The notes: generated from the sequence alone by a model not told the origin. A DNA stretch of 46,001 bases from Burkholderiaceae bacterium (GCA_947455485.1 CANGNV010000017.1:1-46001), one strand, 5' to 3'; positions 9,285 to 20,172 are shown, counted from the first letter of the stretch. Program-made: numbers and translations.

Positions 9285-10283
9285 ATGCGCGTAATGGAAA
9301 TCAAAGAATTTGGCGCACCAGAAATGTTGGTGTCTGCCACTCGCCCTGATCCAGTAGTTCCGGCTGCTGGTACGGGTGAAATCTTAATCAAGGTAATTGC
9401 TGCTGGGATTAATCGCCCTGACGTTTTACAACGTAAAGGCCATTACCCAGTTCCTGCAGGCGCATCTGATATTCCTGGTCTCGAAGTAGCTGGTGAGATT
9501 GTCGGTGGTGATTTAGCTCACGCCGATAATCAGTTTGGTCTCAAAGTTGGCGATAAGGTGTGTGCGCTTGTGCAGGGTGGTGGTTACGCAGAATTGTGTA
9601 CCGCTCCTATTGCGCAATGCTTGCCTTATCCAAAAGGCTTTAGTGATCAAGAAGCCGCCGCATTACCTGAAACTTTTTACACTGTGTGGAGCAACGTCTT
9701 CATGCGTGGTGAGCTGTCTGAAGGTGAAACTTTGTTGGTGCAAGGTGGCTCGAGTGGTATTGGTGTCACCGCCATTTTGATTGCAAAAGCTTTGGGTCAC
9801 AAAGTATTTGTTACTGCCGGTACTGATGAGAAGTGCGCAGCTTGCGTGGCTTTAGGTGCTGACTTGGCAATCAATTACAAGACACAAGACTTTGTAGAAG
9901 AAGTAAAGAAAGCTACAGATGGCAAAGGTGTAAACGTGGTGCTCGATATGGTCACTGGCGCTTACGTGCAAAAAGAGATTGATTGTTTGGCAGACGATGG
10001 CCGTATCGTGATTATTGCGATTCAGGGTGGATCAAAAGCTGAAGTGAGTACAAATCAGATCTTGCGTCGTCGCCTAACTATTACTGGCTCTACATTGCGC
10101 CCACGTCCAGTTTCATTTAAGAAGCAGATCACACAGCAACTACATGCGCGGATCTGGCCTTTATTGGATGCGGGTAAGTTAAAGCCGGTGATTTATAAAA
10201 CATTTACCTTGGACCAGGCTGCTGATGCCCATCGTTTGATGGAGTCTTCTGAGCACGTTGGCAAGATTGTTTTAACTGTTTAA
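9285..10283 (+). CDS. NAD(P)H-quinone oxidoreductase, zeta-crystallin/PIG3 type
   Basis: This 332-residue protein belongs to the medium-chain dehydrogenase/reductase superfamily. The N-terminal GroES-like domain contains AAGINRPDVLQRKGHYPVP, and the Rossmann domain contains the NADPH loop VQGGSSGIGVTAI near residues 151-163. The zinc-binding cysteine and histidine sets of alcohol dehydrogenases are absent, as expected in the quinone reductase branch. It probably reduces quinones or related carbonyls in the cytoplasm; the substrate is not known. The ribosome site gggag (9275-9279) sets the ATG at 9285. It follows pnp by 25 bases and precedes tpiA by 17, so all three are probably cotranscribed. 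Confidence 0.92.
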   Translation: MRVMEIKEFGAPEMLVSATRPDPVVPAAGTGEILIKVIAAGINRPDVLQRKGHYPVPAGASDIPGLEVAGEIVGGDLAHADNQFGLKVGDKVCALVQGGGYAELCTAPIAQCLPYPKGFSDQEAAALPETFYTVWSNVFMRGELSEGETLLVQGGSSGIGVTAILIAKALGHKVFVTAGTDEKCAACVALGADLAINYKTQDFVEEVKKATDGKGVNVVLDMVTGAYVQKEIDCLADDGRIVIIAIQGGSKAEVSTNQILRRRLTITGSTLRPRPVSFKKQITQQLHARIWPLLDAGKLKPVIYKTFTLDQAADAHRLMESSEHVGKIVLTV

Positions 10284-10300
10284 GTATTGAGTTCGATTTA

Positions 10301-11059
10301 ATGCGTCCACTCACTGTTATCGGCAACTGGAAAATGAATGGCAGTCTTGCAAGCAATGCAGACTGGGTCAAGACCGTTTGCCGTGGTATGGAGCAGGGGA
10401 TGCCTGCAGGTCGTAAGTATTCAGTGTGCGTTCCAGCGCCTTATTTGTCGCAGTGTGGTGAGCTGATTCAAGATTGCTCTCTCGCTTTTTTAAGTTTGGG
10501 CGCTCAGGATGCATCGGCTTATGCTGCTGGTGCTTATACAGGCGAAGTTGCTGCATTCATGCTCAAAGAATTGCATTGCACTTACGTGATTGTTGGTCAC
10601 TCTGAGCGTCGTCAACATCATCAGGAGACTGATGAGCAGGTTGCTGAGAAGGCCCTTCAAGTGCTGGATAACGGTATGATTCCTGTGATTTGCGTTGGTG
10701 AGTCTGCGGATGAACGCAACTCAGGTCGCGAGGTTGAAGTAGTTAGAGGTCAAATTGCAAGACAGGTTGCTGTCTTGCAAGATCGTTTGGCTGACTGTCT
10801 CATTGCTTATGAGCCTATTTGGGCGATTGGCACGGGAAAGGTGGCAAGCGCTCAGATGGCTCAGGACATGCACCGAGCAATTCGCTTGCAGTTAGCGGAA
10901 TTTGATGAAGATGTAGCTTCCCATGTGGGAATTTTGTATGGCGGTAGCGTCAAACCTGACAATGCCGTTGAACTGTTTGCAATGCCAGATATTGATGGCG
11001 GATTGATTGGGGGTGCCTCTTTAAACCCTCAGGACTTTCTTGCTATTTGTCAGGCCTAG
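10301..11059 (+). CDS. tpiA: Triosephosphate isomerase
   Basis: TpiA interconverts dihydroxyacetone phosphate and glyceraldehyde 3-phosphate in glycolysis and gluconeogenesis. All catalytic residues are present: Lys11 in GNWKMNG, His100 in IVGHSERR, and Glu171 in AYEPIWAIGTGK, which is followed by the flexible loop 6. The phosphate-binding LYGGSVKPDN and the GGASL stretch are near the C-terminus. At 252 residues it is the usual length. There is no strong ribosome site, so translation may depend on the gene before. secG follows after 22 bases, a common pairing in proteobacteria. Confidence 0.98.
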   Translation: MRPLTVIGNWKMNGSLASNADWVKTVCRGMEQGMPAGRKYSVCVPAPYLSQCGELIQDCSLAFLSLGAQDASAYAAGAYTGEVAAFMLKELHCTYVIVGHSERRQHHQETDEQVAEKALQVLDNGMIPVICVGESADERNSGREVEVVRGQIARQVAVLQDRLADCLIAYEPIWAIGTGKVASAQMAQDMHRAIRLQLAEFDEDVASHVGILYGGSVKPDNAVELFAMPDIDGGLIGGASLNPQDFLAICQA

Positions 11060-11081
11060 ATTTTTTATTTGGAGATAAGCC

Positions 11082-11429
11082 ATGGAATGGTTTAAGACTT
11101 TATTGATCGTTTTGCAGGTTATTTCAGCTTTGGCTGTGATCTTGCTTGTGTTGCTTCAGCAGGGTAAGGGCGCTGATATGGGCGCTGCGTTTGGCTCGGG
11201 ATCTTCCGGCAGCCTTTTTGGCGCCAGCGGCTCAGCCAACTTCTTGTCCCACACAACCGCCATTTTTGCGGCAGTTTTCTTTGTCTGTACTTTGGGGATT
11301 ACCTGGATTGGCAATAAGAAGGAAGTTAGTCCCGGTGTTTTGTCTGGCACCGTTGCTCCTGCCGCAGCTCCTGCTGCCGCACCAGCTGCGCCAGTTCAAG
11401 ACCCAACGAAGCCAGCGGTTCCAAAGTAA
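11082..11429 (+). CDS. secG: Preprotein translocase subunit SecG
   Basis: SecG is the small membrane subunit that helps SecYEG move proteins through the inner membrane. Two hydrophobic segments (about residues 6-26 and 52-73) flank the family's conserved stretch QQGKGADMGAAFGSGSSGSL. The 115-residue protein ends in an alanine/proline-rich tail (about residues 88-115), common in betaproteobacterial SecG. The ribosome site ggagat precedes the ATG. The gene sits between tpiA and tRNA-Leu. Confidence 0.95.
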   Translation: MEWFKTLLIVLQVISALAVILLVLLQQGKGADMGAAFGSGSSGSLFGASGSANFLSHTTAIFAAVFFVCTLGITWIGNKKEVSPGVLSGTVAPAAAPAAAPAAPVQDPTKPAVPK

Positions 11430-11451
11430 AAAAGTAGGTTTTAAGCGTTTT

Positions 11452-11472
11452 CTACCCCTATTTTTGGGGTAG
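11452..11472 (+). other. Hairpin between secG and tRNA-Leu
   Basis: The arms ctacccc (11452-11458) and ggggtag (11466-11472) form a seven-pair stem with a T-rich seven-base loop. No T-run follows on either strand, so it is probably not an intrinsic terminator. It may be a processing or stability structure on the way to the tRNA. Confidence 0.5.
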
Positions 11473-11514
11473 CCAAGTGGTGCAATGCAGTAGAATTGAC
11501 AGGTTTTACAAGAT

Positions 11515-11599
11515 GCCGACGTGGTGAAATTGGTAGACACGCTATCTTGAGGGGGTAGTGGCTTAGGCTGTGCGAGTTCGAGTCTCGCCGTCGGCACCA
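11515..11599 (+). tRNA. tRNA-Leu (anticodon GAG)
   Basis: The acceptor arms gccgacg (11515-11521) and cgtcggc (11589-11595) pair exactly and are followed by the discriminator A and an encoded CCA (11597-11599). The D-loop has the expected aattggtaga stretch, the T-arm contains gttcgagtc, and there is a long variable arm as in class II tRNAs. The anticodon loop ttgaggg gives anticodon GAG at 11549-11551, reading CTC and CTT. A tRNA-Leu(GAG) gene also follows secG in E. coli (leuU). It is probably cut from the secG transcript, since no good promoter stands directly before it. Confidence 0.97.
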
Positions 11600-11707
11600 A
11601 ATTGTAAAAACTGTAAGGTTTATGCTGTAAATCAAGGATTTATCTGCTGGAATAATTGATAATTTGTAGCTTCTTAGGATTTACCAGACGAACGACTCAG
11701 GGCCATT
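11600..11707 (+). other. Gap before nuoA, probable site of the nuo promoter
   Basis: This 108-base stretch separates the tRNA from the 14-gene nuo operon and should hold its promoter. The best eye-picked candidates are weak: TTGTAA (11602-11607) with TGTAAA (11626-11631), 18 bases apart, and an isolated GATAAT at 11658-11663. No terminator with a T-run follows the tRNA, so readthrough from secG is also possible. I do not see a known operator. Confidence 0.3.
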
Positions 11708-12067
11708 TTGAATCTCGCTAATTACTTTCCTGTTCTTCTTTTTATCCTCGTAGGTATTGGGGTGGGTTTAGTCCCCATGTTCCTCGGAAAAATCTTGGCT
11801 CCTTCGAAGCCAGACGCTGAAAAATTGTCTCCATACGAGTGTGGTTTCGAAGCTTTCGAAGATGCGCGTATGAAATTCGACGTGCGTTACTACCTCATCG
11901 CCATCCTGTTTATCTTGTTTGACTTAGAGACTGCATTCCTATTCCCATGGGGTGTGGCTCTTCGTGATATCGGCTGGTTCGGCTACGCCTCTATGGTGAT
12001 TTTCTTATTGGAATTCATCGTTGGCTTTGTATATATCTGGAAAAAGGGCGCTCTCGACTGGGAGTGA
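11708..12067 (+). CDS. nuoA: NADH-quinone oxidoreductase subunit A
   Basis: NuoA is a small membrane subunit of proton-pumping complex I. The 119-residue protein shows three membrane segments and the family motifs [10 protein letters not shown] (in the loop that carries the quinone-site cysteine) and [18 protein letters not shown]. The start is a TTG with cagggc upstream; the next Met is well inside the first membrane segment. It opens the complete nuoA-N operon, and its stop lies five bases before the nuoB start. Confidence 0.96.
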
Positions 12068-12072
12068 TAGAT

Positions 12073-12555
12073 ATGGCATTAGAAGGCGTTCTCAAAGAAG
12101 GATTTGTTACCACTACTGCAGACCAGTTAATTAACTGGACGCGTAATGGCTCTCTGTGGCCAATGACATTTGGTCTCGCTTGCTGTGCTGTAGAGATGAT
12201 GCATGCAGGCGCATCCCGTTATGACTTAGATCGATTTGGTGTGGTGTTCCGTCCATCTCCACGTCAATCAGACCTCATGATTGTTGCTGGTACCTTGTGT
12301 AACAAGATGGCTCCAGCTCTTCGTAAGGTCTACGACCAAATGCCTGAGCCGCGCTGGGTAATCTCCATGGGTTCTTGTGCCAATGGTGGTGGTTACTACC
12401 ATAACTCGTATTCAGTAGTTCGCGGTTGCGATCGCATCGTGCCAGTAGATATCTATGTTCCTGGTTGCCCTCCAACTGCAGAAGCGTTGATCTATGGAAT
12501 CATTCAGTTGCAATCCAAGATCGCGCGCACTAGCACGATTGCACGGAAGGCTTAA
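12073..12555 (+). CDS. nuoB: NADH-quinone oxidoreductase subunit B
   Basis: NuoB carries cluster N2, the last Fe-S centre before quinone. The start at 12073 is chosen because it gives [15 protein letters not shown], the typical betaproteobacterial N-terminus, and 160 residues; a GTG nine bases earlier overlaps nuoA. The four N2 ligands are Cys37, Cys38, Cys102 and Cys132, including the unusual neighbouring pair in [12 protein letters not shown]. The ribosome site ggagtga overlaps the end of nuoA, suggesting coupled translation. Confidence 0.97.
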
Positions 12556-12558
12556 ACC

Positions 12559-13158
12559 ATGTCAGATCGTTTAGTTCAACTCGCCGCCAATCTAGAAAAA
12601 GTTTTAGGTAAGCGCGCGCAATCAATTGAGATTGCCTTGGGTGAAGTGACTGTAGTTCTTAATGCAGACACCTATTTTGAATCCGCCATGTTGTTGCGTG
12701 ACGAACCTTCTTTGGCTTTCGAGCAGCTGATTGATTTGTGTGGCGTGGATTATCAGGATTTCCGTGAAGGGCAGTGGGGTGGTCAGCGTTTTGCTGCTGT
12801 GACCCATCTCTTGTCCTTGGCTCACAACTGGCGTTTGCGTGTACGCGTGTTCGCACCAGAAGATGCTTATCCAGTGGTTGCTTCGCTAACTCCAGTTTGG
12901 GCTGCTGCTAACTGGTTTGAGCGTGAAGCGTTTGACCTCTACGGCATCTTATTTGATGGTCACGAAGACTTGCGCCGCATCTTGACTGACTACGGTTTCA
13001 TCGGTCATCCATTTAGAAAAGATTTCCCAATCTCTGGCAACGTAGAAATGCGTTATGACCCAGAGTTAAAGCGTGTGGTGTATCAGCCTGTCACGATTGA
13101 AGCGCGTGAAATCACGCCGCGTATCGTGCGCGAAGAGCAGTACGGAGGTCCGGTTTAA
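12559..13158 (+). CDS. nuoC: NADH-quinone oxidoreductase subunit C
   Basis: NuoC is a 30-kDa-type subunit of the peripheral arm of complex I. The 199-residue protein shows the 30-kDa signature [20 protein letters not shown] near residues 117-136 and the following [20 protein letters not shown]. NuoC and NuoD are separate here, unlike the fused NuoCD of E. coli. Only three bases separate it from nuoB and from nuoD. Confidence 0.97.
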   Translation: MSDRLVQLAANLEKVLGKRAQSIEIALGEVTVVLNADTYFESAMLLRDEPSLAFEQLIDLCGVDYQDFREGQWGGQRFAAVTHLLSLAHNWRLRVRVFAPEDAYPVVASLTPVWAAANWFEREAFDLYGILFDGHEDLRRILTDYGFIGHPFRKDFPISGNVEMRYDPELKRVVYQPVTIEAREITPRIVREEQYGGPV

Positions 13159-13161
13159 GTC

Positions 13162-14415
13162 ATGGCACAAATTAAGAACTACACCCTCAATTTTGGTCCT
13201 CAGCATCCTGCGGCCCACGGCGTATTACGTCTAGTGTTGGAGCTCGATGGTGAAGTAATTCAACGTGCTGATCCGCACATTGGTTTACTGCATCGTGCTA
13301 CAGAAAAATTAGCAGAGACGCGTACTTGGATTCAGAACGTTCCTTACATGGATCGTTTGGACTATGTATCGATGATGGCAAACGAGCATGCTTACGTAAT
13401 GGCGATTGAGAAATTGCTACAAGTAGACGTGCCAGAGCGCGCTCAATATATTCGCGTGATGTTTGACGAGTTAACTCGTTTGCTCAATCACCTCTTGTGG
13501 ATCGGTTGTCATGGTTTAGACGTTGGTGCCATGGCCGTGTTCCTCTATGCATTCCGCGATCGTGAAGATATTTTTGATATGTACGAAGCCGTTTCAGGCG
13601 CTCGTATGCATGCTGCTTACTACCGTCCGGGTGGCGTCTATCGTGACCTGCCAACAGAGATGGCTCAGTACTCCAAGTCGAAGATTCGTAGCGCTTCCGC
13701 AATCAAGCGTTTGAATGAGAACCGTAGCGGTACATTGCTAGACTTCATTGAGCAATTCGCTAATGGATTTGACGCTAACGTAGATGAGTATTGCAATCTC
13801 TTAACGGATAACCGTATTTGGAAGCAACGCTTAGTGGGTATTGGCGTAGTTTCACCTGAGCGTGCTTTGCAGCTTGGGTTTACTGGTCCAATGCTGCGCG
13901 GCTCTGGCATTGAGTGGGACTTGCGTAAAAAGCAACCTTACGAGACCTATGACAAACTCGACTTTGATATTCCGGTTGGCGTGAATGGTGATTCTTATGA
14001 TCGCTATTTAGTTCGCATGGAAGAAATGCGTCAATCGAATCGCATCATTAAGCAGTGCGTGGCTTGGCTCAAAGCAAACGATGGTCCTGTCATGAGCGAC
14101 AACCACAAAGTATCTCCACCAAAGCGTGTAGATATGAAGACCAATATGGAAGAGTTGATTCACCATTTCAAACTCTTTACTGAAGGTATGCACGTTCCTA
14201 ACGGCGAGGCTTACTCTGCTGTTGAGCATCCAAAAGGTGAGTTTGGTATCTACTTGATTTCTGATGGTGCGAATAAGCCATACCGCATGAAGATTCGTGC
14301 GCCAGGCTTTGTGCATCTTTCCGCAATGGATGAGATGTCACGTGGCCACATGTTGGCTGATGCTGTAACCATTATTGGTACCCAAGATATTGTGTTCGGG
14401 GAGATTGACCGCTAA
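13162..14415 (+). CDS. nuoD: NADH-quinone oxidoreductase subunit D
   Basis: NuoD is the 49-kDa-type subunit forming the quinone pocket with NuoB; it descends from the NiFe hydrogenase large subunit but has lost the metal cysteines. It begins with [19 protein letters not shown] and contains [31 protein letters not shown] and the C-terminal DIVFGEIDR. At 417 residues it is full length. The separate nuoC stands three bases before it and nuoE 23 bases after. Confidence 0.98.
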   Translation: MAQIKNYTLNFGPQHPAAHGVLRLVLELDGEVIQRADPHIGLLHRATEKLAETRTWIQNVPYMDRLDYVSMMANEHAYVMAIEKLLQVDVPERAQYIRVMFDELTRLLNHLLWIGCHGLDVGAMAVFLYAFRDREDIFDMYEAVSGARMHAAYYRPGGVYRDLPTEMAQYSKSKIRSASAIKRLNENRSGTLLDFIEQFANGFDANVDEYCNLLTDNRIWKQRLVGIGVVSPERALQLGFTGPMLRGSGIEWDLRKKQPYETYDKLDFDIPVGVNGDSYDRYLVRMEEMRQSNRIIKQCVAWLKANDGPVMSDNHKVSPPKRVDMKTNMEELIHHFKLFTEGMHVPNGEAYSAVEHPKGEFGIYLISDGANKPYRMKIRAPGFVHLSAMDEMSRGHMLADAVTIIGTQDIVFGEIDR

Positions 14416-14438
14416 TACAGCGCGCCAAGGATTAATTC

Positions 14439-14945
14439 ATGACAACAACCCTTCAACTTTCAGACAAAACGCTCGCAGACATTGCGCGCAATGTCGCGAA
14501 ATACCCGCCAGAACAAAAACAATCTGCTGTGATGGCTGCTTTGATTGCCGCCCAAACTGAAGTAGGTTGGGTTTCACCAGAGGTGATTGAAACAGTCGCG
14601 CAAATTTTAGAAATGCCAACGATTGCAGTTGATGAAGTGGCTACTTTCTACAACATGTATGACACTAAAAAAATTGGTAAGTACAAGTTGGTGATTTGTA
14701 CAAACTTGCCTTGCCAGTTAACGCATGGTGAAACTGCTGCAACGTATTTAAAAGAAACGTTGGGTATTGGTTACAACGAGACAACGCCTTGTGGCACGTT
14801 CACTCTTAAAGAGGGTGAGTGCATGGGTGCTTGCGGTGATTCTCCAGTGATGTTGGTCAACAACAAGCGCATGTGCAGCTTCATGAGTAAAGAAAAGATT
14901 GACGCTCTGTTAAATGAGCTCCGTGCAGAAGGGAAAGCAGCATGA
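14439..14945 (+). CDS. nuoE: NADH-quinone oxidoreductase subunit E
   Basis: NuoE is the 24-kDa-type thioredoxin-fold subunit that holds the 2Fe-2S cluster N1a beside the FMN site. The four ligands are visible as Cys87 and Cys92 (CTNLPC) and Cys128 and Cys132 (CMGAC). The 168-residue protein is of normal length. Its stop overlaps the nuoF start by four bases (ATGA), which suggests coupled translation of these partners. Confidence 0.97.
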   Translation: MTTTLQLSDKTLADIARNVAKYPPEQKQSAVMAALIAAQTEVGWVSPEVIETVAQILEMPTIAVDEVATFYNMYDTKKIGKYKLVICTNLPCQLTHGETAATYLKETLGIGYNETTPCGTFTLKEGECMGACGDSPVMLVNNKRMCSFMSKEKIDALLNELRAEGKAA

Positions 14946-16240
14946 CCAGCTTGCACGACAGACACATTAAGCCTTTGATTCTTGCTGGATTGAATGGTGA
15001 GAACTGGCGTTTAAAAGATTACGAAAGCCGTGGCGGATATCAACAACTCCGTCGCATCATCAATGACAAAGTCGCCCCGGATGCGATCATTGCTGAATTA
15101 AAAGCTTCATCATTACGTGGTCGTGGAGGCGCAGGCTTCCCAACTGGATTGAAATGGAGCTTTATGCCCCGTCAATTCCCTGGTCAAAAGTATTTAGTTT
15201 GTAATAGTGACGAAGGTGAGCCGGGTACATTTAAAGACCGCGACATCATGCGTTACAACCCACATGCCTTGATTGAGGGCATGATTATTGGTGCCTACAC
15301 TATGGGCATCACTGTGGGCTACAACTATATCCACGGTGAAATTTGGGAAGTCTATTCTCGCTTCGAGGAGGCTCTTGAAGAGGCTCGTGCTGCCGGATAT
15401 CTTGGCGACAAAATCATGGGAAGTGATTTCAACTTCCAGTTGCATGCTGCTCCAGGTTGGGGTGCATACATCTGCGGTGAAGAGACTGCGCTTTTAGAGT
15501 CGCTTGAAGGTAAGAAGGGTCAGCCGCGCTTTAAGCCACCTTTCCCTGCAAGCTTTGGTTTGTATGGCAAGCCAACTACGATTAATAACACTGAAACATT
15601 TGCTGCTGTGCCATTCATCATGGCAATTGGTGGTCCAGCGTATTTAGAGTTGGGCAAGCCAAATAATGGCGGTACGAAGATTTTCTCTATCTCCGGTGAC
15701 GTTACTTATCCAGGTAACTATGAGATTCCATTGGGTACTCCATTTGCTGAGTTGCTAAAACTTGCTGGCGGTATGCGTGATGGCATTCCATTGAAGGCAG
15801 TAATTCCTGGTGGATCTTCTTCACCAGTTATTCCTGGCGCAGAGATGATGACCCTCACAATGGATTACGACAGCATTGCTAAAGCAGGTTCGATGTTGGG
15901 GTCTGGTGCGGTCATCGTCATGAATGAAACACGCTGTATGGTTCGCGCCTTAGAGCGTCTGTCTTACTTCTATCACGAAGAATCTTGTGGCCAGTGCACC
16001 CCATGCCGTGAAGGTACTGGCTGGTTATGGCGCATTGTGAGTCGAATTGAGCATGGCGAAGGACGTCCAGAGGATTTAGATTTATTGAATGATGTAGCAG
16101 CCAATATTCAAGGTCGCACTATTTGCGCTTTGGGTGATGCAGCTGCAATGCCAGTTCGTGGCATGTTGAAGCATTACATGGATGAATTTGCGTATCACGT
16201 AGAACATAAGCGCTGCTTAGATTCTGCGAAACCTTTATAA
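14942..16240 (+). CDS. nuoF: NADH-quinone oxidoreductase subunit F
   Basis: NuoF binds NADH and FMN and is the electron entry point of complex I. The glycine-rich nucleotide loop [13 protein letters not shown] lies near residues 60-72, and [14 protein letters not shown] follows. Cluster N3 is bound by Cys349, Cys352 and Cys355 in [14 protein letters not shown] and by Cys395 in RTICALGD. The protein has 432 residues. It overlaps nuoE by four bases at its start and lies just ahead of nuoG. Confidence 0.98.
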   Translation: MTSLHDRHIKPLILAGLNGENWRLKDYESRGGYQQLRRIINDKVAPDAIIAELKASSLRGRGGAGFPTGLKWSFMPRQFPGQKYLVCNSDEGEPGTFKDRDIMRYNPHALIEGMIIGAYTMGITVGYNYIHGEIWEVYSRFEEALEEARAAGYLGDKIMGSDFNFQLHAAPGWGAYICGEETALLESLEGKKGQPRFKPPFPASFGLYGKPTTINNTETFAAVPFIMAIGGPAYLELGKPNNGGTKIFSISGDVTYPGNYEIPLGTPFAELLKLAGGMRDGIPLKAVIPGGSSSPVIPGAEMMTLTMDYDSIAKAGSMLGSGAVIVMNETRCMVRALERLSYFYHEESCGQCTPCREGTGWLWRIVSRIEHGEGRPEDLDLLNDVAANIQGRTICALGDAAAMPVRGMLKHYMDEFAYHVEHKRCLDSAKPL

Positions 16241-16265
16241 GACATTGAGCACGGGACATCTTAAA

Positions 16266-18587
16266 GTGAGCATGGTTGAAATCGAATTAGATGGTAAGGC
16301 TGTAGAAGTTCCGCAAGGTTCGATGGTGATGCACGCCGCGAACAAGATCGGCACTTATATCCCTCACTTCTGCTATCACAAGAAATTATCTATCGCTGCT
16401 AACTGCCGTATGTGTTTGGTGGAAGTAGAGAAAGCACCGAAACCATTACCAGCTTGCGCAACTCCAGTGACTCAAGGCATGAAGGTGTTTACGCATTCTG
16501 CTAAAGCAGTTGAGGCTCAGCGTTCTGTTATGGAGTTCCTGCTGATTAACCATCCTTTAGATTGCCCAATTTGCGATCAAGGTGGTGAGTGCCAGTTACA
16601 AGATTTAGCAGTTGGTTACGGTAAATCGAATTCACGCTACGAAGAAGAGAAGCGTGTTGTATTTCATAAGAATGTAGGTCCACTCATCTCCATGCAGGAG
16701 ATGACCCGTTGTATTCACTGCACCCGTTGCGTACGCTTTGGCCAAGAAGTGGCCGGCGTAATGGAGTTGGGTATGGTTAACCGTGGCGAGCATTCTGAGA
16801 TCACGACTTTTGCAGGTCAAACCATTGATTCCGAGTTGTCTGGAAACATGATTGATTTGTGCCCAGTTGGCGCATTGACTAGCAAGCCATTCCGCTATGC
16901 TGCTCGTACATGGGAATTGGGTCGTAAACGCTCAGTCAGTCCGCACGACAGTCTTGGCGCGAATACTACTATTCAAACTAAAGCTAACAAAGTAATGCGT
17001 GTTGTTGCTTTGGAAAATGATGCAGTAAATGAGTGCTGGATTAGCGACCGTGATCGCTTTGCCTATGAAGGTTTGAATAGCGCAGATCGCGTAACGACAC
17101 CAATGGTGAAGCAGGGCGGTCAGTGGCTTGAGACTGATTGGCAATCCGCAATGGATTATGTTGCTCATTCACTTAAAACTATTTCCTCTGAGAGTGGCCC
17201 TGAAGCGGTTGCTGCTTTAGCGCATCCAATCTCTAGTACTGAAGAGTTGTACCTTCTCCAGAAGATGATTCGTGGTTTAGGCTCTAAGCAAGTTGAGACT
17301 CGTTTACGTCAAACTGACCTGAAGGGTGCTGCCTCTGCCCCATGGTTGGGTATGCCGATTAGCAAAGTAAGTGAGTTGGATCGTGTTTTAGTAATCGGTA
17401 GCTTCTTGCGTAAAGAGCAACCATTGATTGCTGCACGTCTACGTACTGCAGCCAAGCGTGGCTTACAAGTTTCACGTATTGATGCAGGTGGCGATGATTG
17501 GTTAATTCCTGTAACTAGTATTGCTGCTACTCCAAGCGCATGGCTCAATACTTTGAGTGAAGTGGCATTGGCCGTCGCTAAAGCGAAGTCTGCTACAGCT
17601 CCGGCTGGCACACCAAATTTACCGGTGTCAGCTACTGCGCAAAAGATTGCAGATAGCTTGCTTTCCGGTTCATCCACTGCTGTATTGCTGGGCTCTGCCG
17701 CAATCGCGCATCCACAAGCATCTGACTTGCATGTCTTGGCACAATTCATTGCCGAGCAAACTGGCGCAACTTTAGGTTTCTTGCCTGTTGGCGGCAACGC
17801 TGTTGGTGCTAGCTTGGTGAATGCTAACGGTGCTGGTGTTGAATCCGTGCTATCTGGTGAGCGCCGCGCTGTGATCTTGATGAATATCGAGCCAGATGCT
17901 GATTTGCCAAACCCTGCGCAAGCTCGTGCTGCTTTGGCTAAAGCTAATACAGTGATTGCCTTAAGTGCTTATAAGAGTGCTGATCTGCTTGAGGTGGCCG
18001 ATGTCATCCTGCCAATCTCTACATTCACAGAGACGGTCTCTACTTTTGTTAATTCAGAAGGCCGTGCACAAACGATTCAGCCAGCTGTAAAACCTTTGGG
18101 CGATTCACGTCCAGCATGGAAAGTTCTCCGGGTTCTAGGTGGTTTATTGAATTTAGATGGCTTCCTCTACAACATGCCTGAAGAGGTGTTGGGCGAAGCG
18201 CTTGGTGAAAACTACTGCACTAAGTTATCAAACCAATCTACAGCTTCCGGCTTTACTAGTGGCAATGCAGCTCCATCAACCGGTTTAGAGCGCGTATCTG
18301 ATGTTGGTATTTATGCCGGTGATCAAATCGTGCGTCGTTCATCAGCATTGCAGTTAACGCGTGATGCTAAGCGTGGCAATCAAGTTGGATTGGGTCAAGC
18401 ACTCTTTAATGAGTTGGGCTTGAAAGAGGGCGATGCTGTGCGAGTGACCCAAGGTGGTCAGTCCGTAGATTTGCCAGTCACATTGGAAGCGAACTTAGCT
18501 AAAGGTGCCGTCAGAATTTCTGCGGGCACTATGGCTAGCGCTAAATTGGGATCGATGTTTGGTCCTGTAACTGTTAGCAAGGCATAA
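16266..18587 (+). CDS. nuoG: NADH-quinone oxidoreductase subunit G
   Basis: NuoG is the 75-kDa-type subunit that carries electrons through several Fe-S clusters. Cluster N1b is seen in [18 protein letters not shown] with a later cysteine, N5 in [18 protein letters not shown] with its histidine ligand, and N4 in [10 protein letters not shown] plus DLCPVGAL. The extra N7 cysteine set of E. coli NuoG is not visible, so this is the shorter mitochondrial-like form. The start is uncertain: GTG 16266 has ggga nine bases before it, ATG 16272 gives the usual N-terminus MVEIELDG, and TTG 16245 has no ribosome site. With GTG it has 773 residues, ending in a molybdopterin-oxidoreductase-like domain without cofactor. 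Confidence 0.95.
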   Translation: MSMVEIELDGKAVEVPQGSMVMHAANKIGTYIPHFCYHKKLSIAANCRMCLVEVEKAPKPLPACATPVTQGMKVFTHSAKAVEAQRSVMEFLLINHPLDCPICDQGGECQLQDLAVGYGKSNSRYEEEKRVVFHKNVGPLISMQEMTRCIHCTRCVRFGQEVAGVMELGMVNRGEHSEITTFAGQTIDSELSGNMIDLCPVGALTSKPFRYAARTWELGRKRSVSPHDSLGANTTIQTKANKVMRVVALENDAVNECWISDRDRFAYEGLNSADRVTTPMVKQGGQWLETDWQSAMDYVAHSLKTISSESGPEAVAALAHPISSTEELYLLQKMIRGLGSKQVETRLRQTDLKGAASAPWLGMPISKVSELDRVLVIGSFLRKEQPLIAARLRTAAKRGLQVSRIDAGGDDWLIPVTSIAATPSAWLNTLSEVALAVAKAKSATAPAGTPNLPVSATAQKIADSLLSGSSTAVLLGSAAIAHPQASDLHVLAQFIAEQTGATLGFLPVGGNAVGASLVNANGAGVESVLSGERRAVILMNIEPDADLPNPAQARAALAKANTVIALSAYKSADLLEVADVILPISTFTETVSTFVNSEGRAQTIQPAVKPLGDSRPAWKVLRVLGGLLNLDGFLYNMPEEVLGEALGENYCTKLSNQSTASGFTSGNAAPSTGLERVSDVGIYAGDQIVRRSSALQLTRDAKRGNQVGLGQALFNELGLKEGDAVRVTQGGQSVDLPVTLEANLAKGAVRISAGTMASAKLGSMFGPVTVSKA

Positions 18588-18595
18588 GGGACGAG

Positions 18596-19669
18596 ATGGA
18601 TAATTTCTTGAACCTCATTACTACCCAAGGTGAAGCAATCTTTGGCTCGCTATGGCCGCTTGTTTGGGCTTTGGTGCGCATTGTGATCATTGTGTTGCCG
18701 ATGTTTGGCGCCGTTGCTTACATGACTCTTTGGGAGCGTAAGTTAATCGGCTGGATGCATATCCGTCTTGGGCCTAACCGCGTTGGCCCTTTAGGTTTGC
18801 TGCAGCCAATCGCTGATGCCTTGAAGCTCTTGATGAAGGAGATCATTTCTCCAACTCAAGCAAGCAAAGTACTGTATTTCATTGCACCAGTGATGGTGAT
18901 CATGCCGGCATTTGCTGCTTGGGCTGTGATTCCTTTCCAGGCCAAAATGGTCTTAGCTGACGTCAATGCAGGATTGCTGTATGTGATGGCAATTTCATCT
19001 ATTGGTGTTTATGGCGTGATCTTGGCGGGTTGGTCATCTAACTCCAAGTACCCATTCCTTGGTGCTATGCGCGCTTCAGCCCAAATGATTTCTTATGAGA
19101 TCGCTATGGGCTTTGCATTGGTTACTGTGTTGTTGACTTCTGGCTCTTTGAACTTGAGCACGATCGTGGCTTCACAAGAGCAGGGCTACTTCGCCAGCAT
19201 GGGATTGAACTTCCTTTCTTGGAATTGGTTGCCATTGCTTCCAATGTTCGTGATTTACTTCATCTCTGGCGTTGCTGAAACTAACCGTCATCCATTTGAC
19301 GTGGTTGAGGGTGAGTCTGAGATTGTTGCAGGTCACATGGTTGAGTACTCCGGTATGGCCTTTGCGATGTTCTTCTTGGCTGAATACGCCAACATGATCT
19401 TGATCGCGGCACTAGCATCCACTATGTTCTTAGGCGGCTGGCTACCTATCGTTGATTTACCAATCCTTCGAGATATCCCAGGCTTTTTCTGGTTGTTTGC
19501 TAAAACCTTCTTCCTCTTGTCTTGCGTTATCTGGTTGCGTGCGACATTGCCACGTTATCGCTATGACCAAATCATGCGTTTGGGTTGGAAGATCTTTATT
19601 CCCATCTCCGTATTCTGGGTAGTTGTCGTTGGCGCATGGGTTGTATCCCCATTGAATATTTGGAAATAA
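18596..19669 (+). CDS. nuoH: NADH-quinone oxidoreductase subunit H
   Basis: NuoH is the membrane subunit that joins the peripheral arm and forms much of the quinone channel. The 357-residue protein has about eight hydrophobic segments and the conserved stretches [20 protein letters not shown] and [20 protein letters not shown], which contains acidic residues of the E-channel. The ribosome site gggacgag precedes the ATG. It lies eight bases after nuoG and 11 bases before nuoI. Confidence 0.98.
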   Translation: MDNFLNLITTQGEAIFGSLWPLVWALVRIVIIVLPMFGAVAYMTLWERKLIGWMHIRLGPNRVGPLGLLQPIADALKLLMKEIISPTQASKVLYFIAPVMVIMPAFAAWAVIPFQAKMVLADVNAGLLYVMAISSIGVYGVILAGWSSNSKYPFLGAMRASAQMISYEIAMGFALVTVLLTSGSLNLSTIVASQEQGYFASMGLNFLSWNWLPLLPMFVIYFISGVAETNRHPFDVVEGESEIVAGHMVEYSGMAFAMFFLAEYANMILIAALASTMFLGGWLPIVDLPILRDIPGFFWLFAKTFFLLSCVIWLRATLPRYRYDQIMRLGWKIFIPISVFWVVVVGAWVVSPLNIWK

Positions 19670-19680
19670 GTTGATCAATC

Positions 19681-20172
19681 ATGTTTAAGAAAATTTCCCA
19701 ATTCCTCGATAGCTTGATGCTCAGAGATATTTTGGTCGGTATGTCGATTACCGGTCGCTATCTCTTCAAACCAAAAATTACTGTTCAATACCCTGAAGAG
19801 AAGACTCCTCAGTCTGTCCGCTTCCGTGGTTTGCATGCTTTGCGCCGTTATGAAAACGGGGAAGAGCGTTGCATTGGTTGCAAATTGTGCGAGGCGGTTT
19901 GTCCTGCTTACGCAATTACGATTGAAACTGCTGAGCGTGATGACGGTACGCGCCGCACCAGCCGTTATGACATTGATTTAACTAAGTGCATTTTCTGCGG
20001 CTTCTGCGAAGAGGCTTGCCCAGTTGACGCGATTGTTGAAACCAATATTTTTGAGTATTTCGGTGATAAGCGCGGTGATTTGTATTTCACTAAAGAGATG
20101 CTTTTAGCAGTAGGCGATAAGTATGAAAAAGATATTGCCGCTAACCGCGCAGCAGATGCGCCTTACCGTTAA
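19681..20172 (+). CDS. nuoI: NADH-quinone oxidoreductase subunit I
   Basis: NuoI is a ferredoxin-like subunit with two 4Fe-4S clusters, N6a and N6b, passing electrons from NuoG to NuoB. The ligands are Cys64, Cys67, Cys70 and Cys74 ([12 protein letters not shown]) and Cys103, Cys106, Cys109 and Cys113 ([12 protein letters not shown]). At 163 residues it is the usual length. Confidence 0.98.
   Translation: MFKKISQFLDSLMLRDILVGMSITGRYLFKPKITVQYPEEKTPQSVRFRGLHALRRYENGEERCIGCKLCEAVCPAYAITIETAERDDGTRRTSRYDIDLTKCIFCGFCEEACPVDAIVETNIFEYFGDKRGDLYFTKEMLLAVGDKYEKDIAANRAADAPYR

Noticed and set aside
11496..11501. A perfect TTGACA before tRNA-Leu
   Set aside because: It lies only 13 bases before the tRNA, and no -10 follows at the proper distance; it would have to be inside the tRNA.
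11232..11635. Minus-strand open frames of 64-122 codons over secG and the tRNA
   Set aside because: They run antisense across secG and a certain tRNA gene, have no ribosome site and no recognisable domain; a shadow of real features.
17309..17797. A 162-codon minus-strand frame inside nuoG
   Set aside because: It is antisense to a highly conserved gene and has no recognisable family; codon bias of nuoG explains it.
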